From Seonamhaeicola maritimus (GTDB lineage: Bacteria; Bacteroidota; Bacteroidia; Flavobacteriales; Flavobacteriaceae): a stretch of DNA of 64,000 nucleotides. Numbering within the stretch: position 1 is the stretch's first letter; every line of letters begins with the position of its first letter. Below the pieces are notes generated by a model, which worked only from the letters and a program-made list of their open reading frames with translations, had not been told where the DNA came from and searched no databases. The stretch covers positions 50,330-114,329 of the forward strand of contig NZ_VRKQ01000024.1 in NCBI RefSeq assembly GCF_008056315.1. The letters run 5' to 3'. Below are positions 26,685-36,742 of the stretch, piece by piece. Made by a program: the position numbers and the translations under genes.

Positions 26685-27845
26685 TTATTTAGCAAACTTT
26701 CTTCTTATCCATTTCCGCGTTGGTGTTTCAATGTATTTAAAAGACAACCAACCTACAAAGCTTGTAATACCTAAAAATACTACCAGCATTAAAATAATCA
26801 TTACGGGGCTTTCATGCTGAAAAGGCCTAAGCAAGAATGCCTTTACAGGTTCCTCTTTTTGATAAACAAAAGACACCAGAATTATATTTATAAGCACCAT
26901 ATGCCATAGATATATTGAAAACGACCAGTCTCCTAATTTTTTCAATATTTTGACAGCAAAAAATCTATCAATATTCTTACTTCCGTATGCAGAAGACAAA
27001 ATCATAAAAGCAAAAATTATCACCGTAATAGTGTTATACCATTTTAAATGCATTGATAACAATGCCAACACAGTTAAAACAGAAAAAACCCAACCATTTC
27101 CAAAAAGTTTCTTAAATCTAGATTCTCTAAAAATTTGCCAAATAGACATACCTGCAATAAAGCCTATTATACCTCGTATAGTACCAAAATGCCAAATTAC
27201 ATCCAAAGACCTCTTGTTAGGATCTGAAGGAAAATGCATAAAAGGCTCCATAGTTGCCAAAATAAACTCAATACACAACCAGCCTACAAGGGCAATACCC
27301 ATACCGATAAACCAGTTTTTAAAATTTAACTTTTTAAAAACAACAAATAAAAATGGGAATAATACGTAAGCCCACCATTCTGCACCCAAACTCCATGATG
27401 GAGAATTCCAAGACACAAAATCATGAAAACCCATAGTGTGCATAAATACCAAATTTGTTGGGATGGCATTTAAGTTATACATATTTTGACTTGGAAGCGG
27501 TAAAAACTCCAACTTCCCAACAACAATTAAAAAGAGAAAAATGCCTACTTCTGCTAATAAAGTAAATATGTGTAAAGGATAAATTCTAGCTAATCTTGCC
27601 ACCATGAAATTTTTATATTTCTTTTTCTTTATCCCAATTATAAAACTATCCTCATAGACATAGCACATTATAAAACCACTGAGAATAAAAAACAGATCTA
27701 CCATTAAATAAAGATTGTCTATAACATTTGCTCTACCATAAGGCATTACCGGACCTAAGAAAAAATGAAAATGTAATAGAGCTACTAAGATTGCAGCTAT
27801 TCCTCTAAAAGCAGTAAGGTTATTTAAATATGGCATAGTGGTCAT
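26685..27845 (-). CDS. Membrane acyltransferase, acyltransferase-3 family
   Basis: A 386-residue membrane enzyme with about ten helices. Family marks are NNLTAFRGIAAI, the conserved His in ALLHFHFF, VDLFFILSGFIM, ARIYPLHIFTL and SWSLGAEWWAYVLFPF. It transfers acyl groups to a surface sugar or lipid. It is distantly related to the tandem pair at 12-14 kb but belongs to a different subgroup, judging by the N-terminal block. It lies upstream of the sterol desaturase gene in the same direction. Confidence 0.88.
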   Translation of the reverse strand: MTTMPYLNNLTAFRGIAAILVALLHFHFFLGPVMPYGRANVIDNLYLMVDLFFILSGFIMCYVYEDSFIIGIKKKKYKNFMVARLARIYPLHIFTLLAEVGIFLFLIVVGKLEFLPLPSQNMYNLNAIPTNLVFMHTMGFHDFVSWNSPSWSLGAEWWAYVLFPFLFVVFKKLNFKNWFIGMGIALVGWLCIEFILATMEPFMHFPSDPNKRSLDVIWHFGTIRGIIGFIAGMSIWQIFRESRFKKLFGNGWVFSVLTVLALLSMHLKWYNTITVIIFAFMILSSAYGSKNIDRFFAVKILKKLGDWSFSIYLWHMVLINIILVSFVYQKEEPVKAFLLRPFQHESPVMIILMLVVFLGITSFVGWLSFKYIETPTRKWIRRKFAK

Positions 27846-27982
27846 AATTGAACGGAAATATCAGTTTGTGTTTGCATATTACCTTTAATTATTAACTAGT
27901 TACATAACATATGAACTTTTGGATACCACTCTTTTAATATGGCCAAAATTGATGTGAATTCATATTTACTAGCCTAAACAGC

Positions 27983-28474
27983 CTATTTTATTCGCTTTTT
28001 CATTTCCTCAACAATATTAAAAGCCGCAGGACAAATAGCCACATTTTTTAGAGTAAGGTTAGATATTTGCTGAAACTTTTTTCTGTCGGTATGCGGAAAT
28101 TCTCTACACGCTTTTGGTCTTACTTCATAGATGGAGCAATAATTATCTGCACCCAAAAAAGAACAGGGTACACTTTGTAATACATAATCGTTTTCCTCAT
28201 CTACTCTCAAATACTGTTCAATAAACTGTTGAGGCTTTATTCTAAAAGATTTTGAAATACGGGCAACATCTTTATCAGTAAATAAAGGCCCTGTAGTTTT
28301 ACAACAATTGGCGCATTCCAAACAATCGGTTTTTTCAAACTCATTCTCATTCAATTCTTGCATGATATAGTCTAGATTTTTTGGTGCTTTCTTTTTAAGA
28401 TTTTGAAAGAACTTTTTGTTCTCGTTATGTTTATCTTTGGCCTGCTTTGGAAGATTATCAATAATGTCTTGCAT
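27983..28474 (-). CDS. YkgJ-type cysteine-cluster protein
   Basis: A 163-residue protein with the YkgJ zinc or iron-binding pattern: CLECANCCKTTGPLF near residue 54, then CSFLGADNYCSIYEVRPKAC and a late Cys in VAICPAAF. The N-terminal 50 residues are charged and helical. Function is unknown. The start is 18 bases from the divergent methyltransferase ATG, and a -7 box ends only five bases before the ATG, so the mRNA may lack a leader. Confidence 0.9.
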   Translation of the reverse strand: MQDIIDNLPKQAKDKHNENKKFFQNLKKKAPKNLDYIMQELNENEFEKTDCLECANCCKTTGPLFTDKDVARISKSFRIKPQQFIEQYLRVDEENDYVLQSVPCSFLGADNYCSIYEVRPKACREFPHTDRKKFQQISNLTLKNVAICPAAFNIVEEMKKRIK

Positions 28475-28478
28475 AGCG

Positions 28479-28486
28479 CAAAAGTA
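28479..28486 (-). promoter_or_regulatory. -7 promoter box for the YkgJ-type gene
   Basis: On the minus strand this reads TACTTTTG (TAnnTTTG). The ATG follows after only four bases, so transcription should begin at or next to the start codon. Confidence 0.45.
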
Positions 28487-28492
28487 ATTTAA

Positions 28493-29218
28493 ATGAAAGA
28501 CATTTTTGGTAAAGCTTTATTAGATTATCAAAACGGTAATTATACCGAAGACATCATCACGTCTACAAGTATTTCTGATGAGGACATCTTGCCACTACCC
28601 TATTTATTCAGAAGTTTTTCTGAAATGCCTAAACTAGAACAAAAAGCACTACAATTGGCTAAAGGCTATGTGCTTGATGTTGGTTGTGGTACAGGTAGCC
28701 ATAGTTTATATTTAGAAAAGAAAGGACTCCACGTAAAAGCTATTGATATTTCTAAAGGAGCTATTCATGTTGCAAAACAACGTGGAGTTACAAATGCTGA
28801 AGCTATAGATATACTTGATGAAACCGAAACGTTTGACACTATTCTTTTGTTGATGAATGGCACCGGAATTTTTCAAGAATTAATTCAGGTTTCTAAATAT
28901 TTAAAACACCTAAAAAGTCTATTAAAACCTAATGGTCAAATTTTAATTGATTCGTCTGACATTAAATATATGTACGAAGATGAAGATGGTGGTTTTTGGG
29001 TTGACACCAGTGCTGAATATTATGGTGAACTAGATTATTTTATTAGTTATAAAGGTGAAAAAGAAACACCGCTAAAATGGCTTTATTTAGATTTTAACAC
29101 ATTAAAGTTGGCTTGTGAAACCGTTGGTTTACATTGTGAATTGATTAAGGAAGGGGAGCATTTTGATTATTTGGCGAGAATAACAGATTTATATTTCACC
29201 AAAGACATTTCAATTTAA
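28493..29218 (+). CDS. SAM-dependent methyltransferase, class I
   Basis: A 241-residue Rossmann-fold methyltransferase. Motif I is VLDVGCGTGSHSLYLEKKG (about residues 63-81), the acidic end of strand 2 is VKAIDIS, and strand 4 is FDTILLLMNGTG. The N-terminal 55 residues include an EDI-I-TSTSISDEDILPLPY segment common in this group. The substrate is unknown. It is divergent from the YkgJ gene and its 3' end overlaps the convergent hypothetical gene by 23 bases. Confidence 0.85.
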   Translation: MKDIFGKALLDYQNGNYTEDIITSTSISDEDILPLPYLFRSFSEMPKLEQKALQLAKGYVLDVGCGTGSHSLYLEKKGLHVKAIDISKGAIHVAKQRGVTNAEAIDILDETETFDTILLLMNGTGIFQELIQVSKYLKHLKSLLKPNGQILIDSSDIKYMYEDEDGGFWVDTSAEYYGELDYFISYKGEKETPLKWLYLDFNTLKLACETVGLHCELIKEGEHFDYLARITDLYFTKDISI

Positions 29219-29972
29219 TAATATCTTTTTCAACAGTTAAAACTTTATAAGTTGAACCTCCTATTTTAAGTAAAACTTCCTTACCCGAAAGAGTTACTTG
29301 ATAATGACTTTTTTCTTTTGAATATATTTTAATTCCGTGTTCATTAAAATATTTATTTGGTGATTCCCTTAGTATCCATAAAAACCGCCCTTCATTGGGT
29401 TTCTTATCATCAGTCCTTAACATTACAACTTCTTTATTTTCCAAAACACCATGTTCCCAACCCGTAATATGCCAGTTTCCTAAAACAGATTTTTTAATAG
29501 AATCCAAAACTTTTCGCCTTTTCTTTTCAAGTTCGACAAAGTCATTTTTAAATATAGCTTTTGATAAGTTATTATAATCATAATTACCCCACTGGCAATT
29601 ACCATCAATCACTATAGGTTTTTCATTTTTTATTTCAATTCTATAATGATCAATCGAGCTTGAAGAAAACAAACAACTATCTCCAAAAGTTTTAGCTGTT
29701 TTAATAAACTCTTTTATAAATTTCAAATCTGAACTAGAAATATTCTTTTCCCAAATAGAATCAGTTTGTGAACCAAAATAGTAAAACGGGCTTCTCTTGT
29801 AAGCCTTTATCTTGTTTTTCTTTTTAATCACATGCATTGAATAAAACTCAATACTTTCATCTCCTGTAATAAATCTAATTTTTAAATCAGAAAAAGTATC
29901 CAAATCTGATTTATGAATCTTATCTGATTTACAAAATGTTATTATAAAAAGAATTATCACAAATCGTTTCAT
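29196..29972 (-). CDS. Exported protein of unknown function
   Basis: A 258-residue protein from the ATG at 29972, giving M-K-R-F-V-I-I-L-F-I-I-T-F-C. This resembles a lipoprotein signal, though Phe at -1 is unusual. The rest is beta-rich and charged with no recognised domain; the last 100 residues (GNWHITGWEHG) read like a lipocalin-like small domain. Six extra residues are possible from 29990. The 3' end overlaps the methyltransferase gene by 23 bases. Confidence 0.6.
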   Translation of the reverse strand: MKRFVIILFIITFCKSDKIHKSDLDTFSDLKIRFITGDESIEFYSMHVIKKKNKIKAYKRSPFYYFGSQTDSIWEKNISSSDLKFIKEFIKTAKTFGDSCLFSSSSIDHYRIEIKNEKPIVIDGNCQWGNYDYNNLSKAIFKNDFVELEKKRRKVLDSIKKSVLGNWHITGWEHGVLENKEVVMLRTDDKKPNEGRFLWILRESPNKYFNEHGIKIYSKEKSHYQVTLSGKEVLLKIGGSTYKVLTVEKDIIKLKCLW

Positions 29973-30043
29973 ACTAAATTTTAAGAACAAATTCTCTTCT
30001 TAAATTTGAGACTAAGACTCATCCAATTGACTAAATTATGAGG

Positions 30044-30075
30044 CCCTGAAATAAATTCAGGGTGACGCTAGCGTC
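30044..30075. repeat. Double palindrome at the end of the outer-membrane barrel gene
   Basis: CCCTGAA pairs with TTCAGGG around a five-base loop (30044-30062) and is followed by the perfect palindrome GACGCTAGCGTC (30064-30075), which overlaps the stop codon. No T-run follows on the minus strand, so it is not a classic terminator. The first hairpin resembles a further flavobacterial intergenic repeat. Confidence 0.5.
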
Positions 30076-31831
30076 AAAAATCAAACTTAAAAGTAGCACC
30101 TGCTAAAAACTGAATACTTTGTACTGGGAAATTTTGCCAACGTTGATAAGCATTATTAGCAATATTGTTAGCTTTAGCAAACACCGAAATTTGATCATTA
30201 ATATGATAACCCAAATGGGCATTAGCATCAAAATAACTATCTAACACCACTGTAAATGGAGAAGCTACTGTAATACCATCATTTAAAAAATATTGATCTT
30301 TTCTTTCGCCTATGTAAAACAAGTTTGCTCCTGTGAACCAATGTTCATTAATTTGATAATCCAAAAACAGAGAGCCCTTAAAGTCTGGTAAGTTCCAAGC
30401 TTCAGCTTCATCATCAGTAGAATAACTAAAATACTCCGCTTTAATCCCTAATTTAAAGTTTCGGTTTACATCTACATTAATTTCGCCAGCAACGCCATAG
30501 GTATCAACATCATCATATACTACTCCAAAAGAGTTCCCATAAGAATAGGGTTGATCTGCCATTAAAGTAATATCATTGTTTTTAAATAAGGCTTTGTTTC
30601 TTTCGGCCTTGTAGAGTCCGCTAATATTATAACTCATATTGCTAGATAACTTTCCTTTTAGTCCAACATATGCATTGTATTGTTGATCTGTTGGTATTAT
30701 TCCAAGTGAAAGATCTCCCTGATTACTCCCTAAATCTGGAGACACAAATGGGTTTTCAGAAGCAAAATCGAAATAAGAGTTTTGGTTCAATTCACCTTCA
30801 ATACCTCCATAAGCTATCAATATATCATTTACTAATCTATAAGTGGCGGTAACATTCGGATAGATATAAAATTTACTTTCTTTAGATTCTGAATCTCTTA
30901 AATAAGCTGCAGTTATTCCAACATTAACAGTTAAATCATCCTGTTTCATTTCATATGTTGGTGATGCACTAATTATGAAATTACCATACTTAAGTTCCTC
31001 ATTGTCAAAATAATCTCTATCAAAAGATCCTTTTAGATAATCAAACTTAAACGTAGTTGATATTTCTTCTCTATTAACTGGTATATCAATTTTAGTGCTT
31101 GCCGAAAATCTATTTTCACCAGAACCTTGATTATCTCCAAAACGTCTAAAAAAGAAACTACCTGAATTTATATAAGTATCTTCAAAAGAAATGTCCCCTC
31201 CAAAATGCGCGTCATAAAAACTATGCTCCTCATCAATATTATCATTTATAGCCGTGTTAATAAAAGATTCTGGAACACCATACCAATTATACCTCTGTTG
31301 TTTAAAGCCAGCCTCCACATTCCAAGACAAGTCTCTCAACCTAGTTGCATAGTTCAAATTAATTTTAGATATGGAATAATTATCATCAAAAGAAACCCCA
31401 TCAATGCCTCCTTGCGAAGAATTATGGCTAACATAACCGCCAACACTTTCGTTTCTACTAATGGCATGGTTTAAATATACTTCGCCCAAGATAGTAGTGT
31501 AAGTACCCACGCCTATTGTGGCATAATTATCATATAACTTTAACGGTTTTCTTTTTTCAACAACCGCCGCTTTCCCTTTTGCTGGCGTAAAGGTTGACGC
31601 TACTGGAAAGGAGAAAATATTATACTTAACATCTTTCTTATTCTCCGTAGTTTCATCATCTAGTGATGGAATTTCCTTTACTTTAAAGGCGTCAGAAATT
31701 GAAGGTGTATATGGTTTTACAACATCTATAACCCCAGTGTTAATGGTGTCTTTATCTCTTTTTTGAGAAAAAACAATGGTTACACTTAATATGGTGATGA
31801 CACTTAATATATGTTTTACGTGCTTGCGCAT
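30074..31831 (-). CDS. Outer-membrane beta-barrel protein (TonB-dependent-receptor-like, no plug)
   Basis: A 585-residue exported protein with a signal peptide (ending TIVFSQ), a short unstructured region containing V-V-K-P-Y-T-P-S-I-S-D-A-F-K, then about 480 residues of alternating beta-strand sequence rich in aromatic residues and N/D turns. It ends with a terminal Phe (ATFKFDF), as in outer-membrane barrels. I see no plug domain, so it is not a complete TonB-dependent receptor. It is 25 bases downstream of a gene for a large TPR protein; the two probably work together at the cell envelope. Confidence 0.8.
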   Translation of the reverse strand: MRKHVKHILSVITILSVTIVFSQKRDKDTINTGVIDVVKPYTPSISDAFKVKEIPSLDDETTENKKDVKYNIFSFPVASTFTPAKGKAAVVEKRKPLKLYDNYATIGVGTYTTILGEVYLNHAISRNESVGGYVSHNSSQGGIDGVSFDDNYSISKINLNYATRLRDLSWNVEAGFKQQRYNWYGVPESFINTAINDNIDEEHSFYDAHFGGDISFEDTYINSGSFFFRRFGDNQGSGENRFSASTKIDIPVNREEISTTFKFDYLKGSFDRDYFDNEELKYGNFIISASPTYEMKQDDLTVNVGITAAYLRDSESKESKFYIYPNVTATYRLVNDILIAYGGIEGELNQNSYFDFASENPFVSPDLGSNQGDLSLGIIPTDQQYNAYVGLKGKLSSNMSYNISGLYKAERNKALFKNNDITLMADQPYSYGNSFGVVYDDVDTYGVAGEINVDVNRNFKLGIKAEYFSYSTDDEAEAWNLPDFKGSLFLDYQINEHWFTGANLFYIGERKDQYFLNDGITVASPFTVVLDSYFDANAHLGYHINDQISVFAKANNIANNAYQRWQNFPVQSIQFLAGATFKFDF

Positions 31832-31856
31832 ATTCTAAATTTTTACGATTGATGAT

Positions 31857-34800
31857 TTATTCTGGCTGAATAGATGAATTAGTCTTAGATTCCTCGGCTT
31901 TAATTTTACTTAGTTCTTCTTTAGCTTCATCAACTAAATCTTCAAATTCAGCAAAATTCTCAATAACACTTTCTAAAATATAAGTGGCTTGAAAAGCATC
32001 ATCTAAAGCATAAAAGTTCTTAGCCATTAGCACTAAACCTTTAGCACTGTAATATTTATAACCTGAATAATCTTTAGCTAACTTTTGCACCGATTTATTA
32101 GATGCCTCATGCTTTCCTTCTTTATTTTTAAAGTAGGCATTGTAATAAAGTGCTTCTGCAGCGGCTTCACCAGTTGCCACTTTTTCTACTTGCGCAAACG
32201 CTGTTTTTGCCTTGTCTTCATCACCCGTTTTTATTGCAGAACGCGCAATAATGATATAAGCATCACTCTTAATTTTATTATCAATTTTTGAACTTGCCAA
32301 TACTTTATCGGCATAAGAAACAGCTTCGCCGAAGTTCTCTAATTGATAATTTGCTTTCATTAAATTAGATTGTGCAAATACTACATTTTGCGGATAGTTA
32401 GCTTCCTCTTCCAAACGTTGTAATATTGGAATAGCTTTATTCCAAGTCTTTTCTTCTAAATAATATTGAGATAAACGCGATAATGCTTCTTCGGTATATT
32501 CGCTTTGTGACGTTTCAACTATATATTTATAATGAGGTGCAGCATTGGCAACTAATCCTTTCTTGTAATATAACTGACCCAAATAGAAATGTGCCTGAAG
32601 TATATGTAATCCGTTTGGAAAGTCATTCACATAACCATTAAACTGCCTAATGGCTCTGTCTGTATTTCCATCTAAATACTGCTTTTCTGCTGCTGTGTAA
32701 GTGGCATTATCCAATTCAGAGTCTGTAACTTCAACATAGTCTAACGTTTTCACCCAATTAGCGTAATCATCAACACGCCCCAAATCAATGTAGATTAGTT
32801 TTGCTGTTGAGACTGCCTGGATAGATTCTGGTGTTCCAGGGTAACTTCCTGCAACTTTTTTAAACTTGGTTAAAGCCCGTTCATTTTCATTTCCATTATA
32901 ATACACTAAACCTTGACGTAATAAAGCCTTCGGCACAAAAGTGCTCATTCTATATTCTGAATTTAAACGATCATATACCCTCATAGCCTTATCGGTCTCA
33001 TTTGTCTTCACATACGAATTACCCAATTCATACATAGCATCATCACGAAGTTTAGATTTTGGATAATCTGAAATAAAAGCTTCTAGTTCTTTAATTTTTT
33101 TCGAAGATTGCCCCAAGTACCCAACACTAATAGCTTTTTGAAATGCCGGATAATCTGAATCTATTTCACTTAATTTAATGGCATTATTGTAGGCTTTAAT
33201 GGCGTTACTGTAATTACTGGTTACAAAGTGAACATCTCCTGAACGTAAATAGGCATCATTCAACCTAACTTTATCATCCTTTTTAGTATCAATAAAATCA
33301 TTGAAATGATCAGTAGCTTTTCCATAATTCTTCAATTTGAAATAGGTATAAGCCAAATTATAATCTAAATTCTGAGTTTCAGGAGTGCTTGAACCTGTCT
33401 GCTGAAACTGTTTAAAGCCAATTAATGCATCTTCAAAATTGGTTAAATTATAATCTGCCTCGGCTTTCCAAAACGTTGCTCTTGCTGTGTATTTATCGTC
33501 TCTTGGTTCTTTTAAAGATTCATCAAATAACGATTCAGCTTCTAAATATTGATTTTCATTATATAACTCAACCCCTCTATAAAAAGACACTTTTTGATAT
33601 GCTACTTTATTTTCAAAACTCTTTTTTCCTTCTAACAATTTAAGAGCTTCTTTATAGTTTTTTGAAGTAATGTATGAGTCTATTAATAGTGTTTCTATTT
33701 CTTCTTTATAACTTGTATTAGGATATTTCTCTAAATAACCAGCTAAAACTTGTGGAGCCGATTGATAAGGATTCCCTATTTCGTAACTAATCTTAGCATA
33801 GTTTAACCAAGCATCTTCTTGAATTTTTAAATCGAAGTCCATTTGAGACGCATATCTAAATGCGTTTAAAGCTTCTTGTTTTTTATCAAGATTGATATAA
33901 CTCTCACCCAAATGATAATAAGCATTTTGAGCAATTGAATTATTACCTCCTATTATTTTATTAAATTCTGATATGGCTTTTTCGTAATCGCCTTGTTTAT
34001 AATGCGCATACCCAAGCTGATAATAATCGGTATTATTCCATTTACCTGTTCTATCACGTTTTCCTTTCTTGCCTTGGTAGGCTGTTAAGTAAGGAATGGC
34101 GGCCGCATATTCTTCTAAATTAAAATAACTCTCACCAATGATTTTTGACAATTCTGAAACTTCTTCCTCATCACTTTCTGGCAACCTTTCTTTTGCTAAT
34201 TCAATAGCCTTTTCAAAATTTCCCAATTTGAAGTTTAAATCTGCCTGATAGTAAGATAGTTTTTCTTTGTAACGCTCTTGGTCACTTACTTGGTCAAAAT
34301 ATTCATTGGCTTGATCATAATCATCACCTTCATAAGCCATAAACCCAATATAGTATTTTGCCTGTGAGCCATATTCTTGAGAAGTTTCAACACGTGACAA
34401 ATACTTTTTAGCATCTCTATATTGCTTTGAAGAAAATGCAGAATATCCGTTATTAAAATTGAATTTCTCTTTTTCATTTCTGGCTAATGCATCTTCATTA
34501 ACTTTACTATACCATTTTCTGGCATGCGCATATTTTGAGTTTTCAAAATAATAATCAGCAACATCAACATAGGCCGTATTTCGCTTCGTACTAGTAGGAT
34601 AGTTTTTTACGAAATCTTCAACCAATTGGTCGGCATTTTGCTGATTCAATCTAACCGCACAATTAGCTATATAGTAATCACAATTTGATTTTAACAATTC
34701 TTCTTTGGCTGTTTTTTTAACACTACCAAATAGTGATTGAGCCGCTAAATATTGTTGATTATTATATAAAGAAAGTGCTTTTTGATAATCTACCGTATTA

Positions 34801-34886
34801 CTGGTATAAGCAGCAGATTGTTGAGCTATAAGATGAAAGCTAAAACTAAAAGCTACTAAAAGGGAAACAAAACTTTTTTTACTCAT
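31857..34886 (-). CDS. Large exported tetratricopeptide-repeat protein
   Basis: A 1009-residue protein with a signal peptide (ending LIAQQ). Nearly all the rest consists of TPR or Sel1-like helix pairs: repeated A-L-x-x-Y-x-x-x-x-Y-x-x-A and Y-x-L-G-x-x-Y patterns, for example YYHLGESYINLDKKQEALNA and MYELGNSYVKTNETDKAMRV. It is expected in the periplasm as a protein-binding scaffold. It is the first gene of a pair with the outer-membrane barrel gene downstream. The conserved pairing in flavobacteria is from memory; the function is not known. Confidence 0.88.
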   Translation of the reverse strand: MSKKSFVSLLVAFSFSFHLIAQQSAAYTSNTVDYQKALSLYNNQQYLAAQSLFGSVKKTAKEELLKSNCDYYIANCAVRLNQQNADQLVEDFVKNYPTSTKRNTAYVDVADYYFENSKYAHARKWYSKVNEDALARNEKEKFNFNNGYSAFSSKQYRDAKKYLSRVETSQEYGSQAKYYIGFMAYEGDDYDQANEYFDQVSDQERYKEKLSYYQADLNFKLGNFEKAIELAKERLPESDEEEVSELSKIIGESYFNLEEYAAAIPYLTAYQGKKGKRDRTGKWNNTDYYQLGYAHYKQGDYEKAISEFNKIIGGNNSIAQNAYYHLGESYINLDKKQEALNAFRYASQMDFDLKIQEDAWLNYAKISYEIGNPYQSAPQVLAGYLEKYPNTSYKEEIETLLIDSYITSKNYKEALKLLEGKKSFENKVAYQKVSFYRGVELYNENQYLEAESLFDESLKEPRDDKYTARATFWKAEADYNLTNFEDALIGFKQFQQTGSSTPETQNLDYNLAYTYFKLKNYGKATDHFNDFIDTKKDDKVRLNDAYLRSGDVHFVTSNYSNAIKAYNNAIKLSEIDSDYPAFQKAISVGYLGQSSKKIKELEAFISDYPKSKLRDDAMYELGNSYVKTNETDKAMRVYDRLNSEYRMSTFVPKALLRQGLVYYNGNENERALTKFKKVAGSYPGTPESIQAVSTAKLIYIDLGRVDDYANWVKTLDYVEVTDSELDNATYTAAEKQYLDGNTDRAIRQFNGYVNDFPNGLHILQAHFYLGQLYYKKGLVANAAPHYKYIVETSQSEYTEEALSRLSQYYLEEKTWNKAIPILQRLEEEANYPQNVVFAQSNLMKANYQLENFGEAVSYADKVLASSKIDNKIKSDAYIIIARSAIKTGDEDKAKTAFAQVEKVATGEAAAEALYYNAYFKNKEGKHEASNKSVQKLAKDYSGYKYYSAKGLVLMAKNFYALDDAFQATYILESVIENFAEFEDLVDEAKEELSKIKAEESKTNSSIQPE

Positions 34887-34981
34887 TAAGTATTCGTTTT
34901 TTAATTTGAAATCAAAGATAATTTAATATAAACCCTATAACGAAATAATCGTGCCATAATTATAAACCGAGTTATTAAATA

Positions 34982-36589
34982 CTAAAAAAGCCTCTCAAAC
35001 AATCTCTTGAAAAAACCTTTTCTTTTTTTTATTTGTGTAGTTTCAAACTCAATTATAAACACACCAAAATTATTTAGGGTCTTTTGTGATTTCTCATTAT
35101 GAAGAGGTTTTTGAAAAGGCTTCGTATTCATTGGAAAATGAATCATAAAATCAGAAGTTATTTTTGCTGATATTAAAACCTCTTTTCTATTCTCTATATC
35201 ATAAATCTTATATGTAGTGTTTTTAGGAATATTATATTTTGAAAAATCGACTTTAATATCTTCACCAAATTTATCGAACAATACAACTCGATAATTATTA
35301 GGTTTGTATTCATTTCTAGTTATATCTAGTATAGGTTTTAAGTTAAAATCTTTAATTCTTTTATGCTGACTGTTTAAATCTAATTTTAAAGTCTTTTTCC
35401 AGTCAGGAAATGAAATTTTTTGTTTGGAAATTATAAACGGTGTAGAGTTTTTGGTGTAATAAATGTTATTACTAAAATCCCAATCTTTTAATTTAATATC
35501 ATTTAAAGAAGGCTTAAAAACATGAGTATAACCGCTATAAACTATATTGTTTTTAAAAGATAAAGAGTTTGCATATAAAATTCTTAAAGCATTATTTCTT
35601 CCTATTACAATGTTTCCAAGAACCTCAGTATTTTCTATTGGAGCATTGCTATGAAATCCCAAAGTTAATGAAGCTGCATCACCTCCTATTTGGTTTTTGG
35701 AAAAGTCTGCATTATGATAAAAAATATTATCAATTACTTTGATGTTTTTAGCAATGTTAATTCCGTTTCTATCATCTGTAGCAACTATTAAATTATCCTT
35801 CAATGCTCCAGAAGGATTACCACTATTAAAAATAACATTGTTAGTTAAGGAAACATTCTTTACCCACAAATAACTGCCCCTTTTATTTGCAGACCACACC
35901 TCAATGCCTTTATAGTAATTATTAAAAATAATATTGTTCTTAATAATTCTTTGGGCTTCACTTTTATTCTGCACGTACATACCTTCACCCCTTCCCTTAC
36001 CATTTTTAGAAACAAAACCATTATTAAAAATTAAACAGTTATCAATTAATGTTCCACCCGTGCTTTTCCAAGAGCCAAAACCTAACCCAGGGTTATCATG
36101 AATCACTAGATTTATAAATTTACAGTCAATCCCACTAAGGTGATTAATACCATCTCCCCTACCAAAGTTCTTTTGGCCTTCTTTTCTAGAAAAATTCCCC
36201 AACCAAGTAATCTCAAAATCTTTAAAAGTAACACCGTCTCCTTTAACAGTAAGTACAGTGCCTTTTTTTGAAATATTCCCGTTTAAAACAGCCCACTCTC
36301 CAGGAAAAGAAGACAAAGTAATTTGATTACTTAATGAACCACTCTTTAAATTACTAACGAAATGCCCGGTATATATACCCTCATGCATCCAAATAACATC
36401 CCCAGCATTCACAATATTGTTTTTTTGATTTAAAGCAGTTTGTAAATCCCAAGGTTTTTCTATACTGCCGTTACCATAAGGTGTTCCTGGATTAACTTTA
36501 TCGTTTTTGGGAAATACATGAAATTGACTTTGGGACATAACCTGAAAGCACAAAAAGAATACTACAATATTTAATAAAAACTGTTTCAT
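34982..36589 (-). CDS. Exported right-handed parallel beta-helix protein
   Basis: A 535-residue protein with a signal peptide (ending VMSQS). An N-terminal segment with GNGSIEKPWDLQTALNQ is typical of pectate-lyase-like parallel beta-helix proteins. Many short N-x-I/V-F-x-N coils follow, such as NCLIFNNGF, NNIIFNNYY and NNVIFNSGNP (about residues 170-370). The C-terminal 150 residues form another beta domain. Such proteins bind or cleave polysaccharides. Catalytic residues cannot be assigned by eye. It stands alone, with its 3' end about 95 bases from the TPR gene start. Confidence 0.82.
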   Translation of the reverse strand: MKQFLLNIVVFFLCFQVMSQSQFHVFPKNDKVNPGTPYGNGSIEKPWDLQTALNQKNNIVNAGDVIWMHEGIYTGHFVSNLKSGSLSNQITLSSFPGEWAVLNGNISKKGTVLTVKGDGVTFKDFEITWLGNFSRKEGQKNFGRGDGINHLSGIDCKFINLVIHDNPGLGFGSWKSTGGTLIDNCLIFNNGFVSKNGKGRGEGMYVQNKSEAQRIIKNNIIFNNYYKGIEVWSANKRGSYLWVKNVSLTNNVIFNSGNPSGALKDNLIVATDDRNGINIAKNIKVIDNIFYHNADFSKNQIGGDAASLTLGFHSNAPIENTEVLGNIVIGRNNALRILYANSLSFKNNIVYSGYTHVFKPSLNDIKLKDWDFSNNIYYTKNSTPFIISKQKISFPDWKKTLKLDLNSQHKRIKDFNLKPILDITRNEYKPNNYRVVLFDKFGEDIKVDFSKYNIPKNTTYKIYDIENRKEVLISAKITSDFMIHFPMNTKPFQKPLHNEKSQKTLNNFGVFIIEFETTQIKKRKGFFKRLFERLF

Positions 36590-36742
36590 GTTTCGTCAAT
36601 TACAATTACCGTACCAATCCAAAACCTATACTTTTAAACATTTGAATACGTTCCATCTTTAAAATCCTGAAGTTTGAATCGTTAACTTTTTACTTTTTAC
36701 TTTTTTAGTAATACATTTACAACTCAAAATCATGAATTCCTT

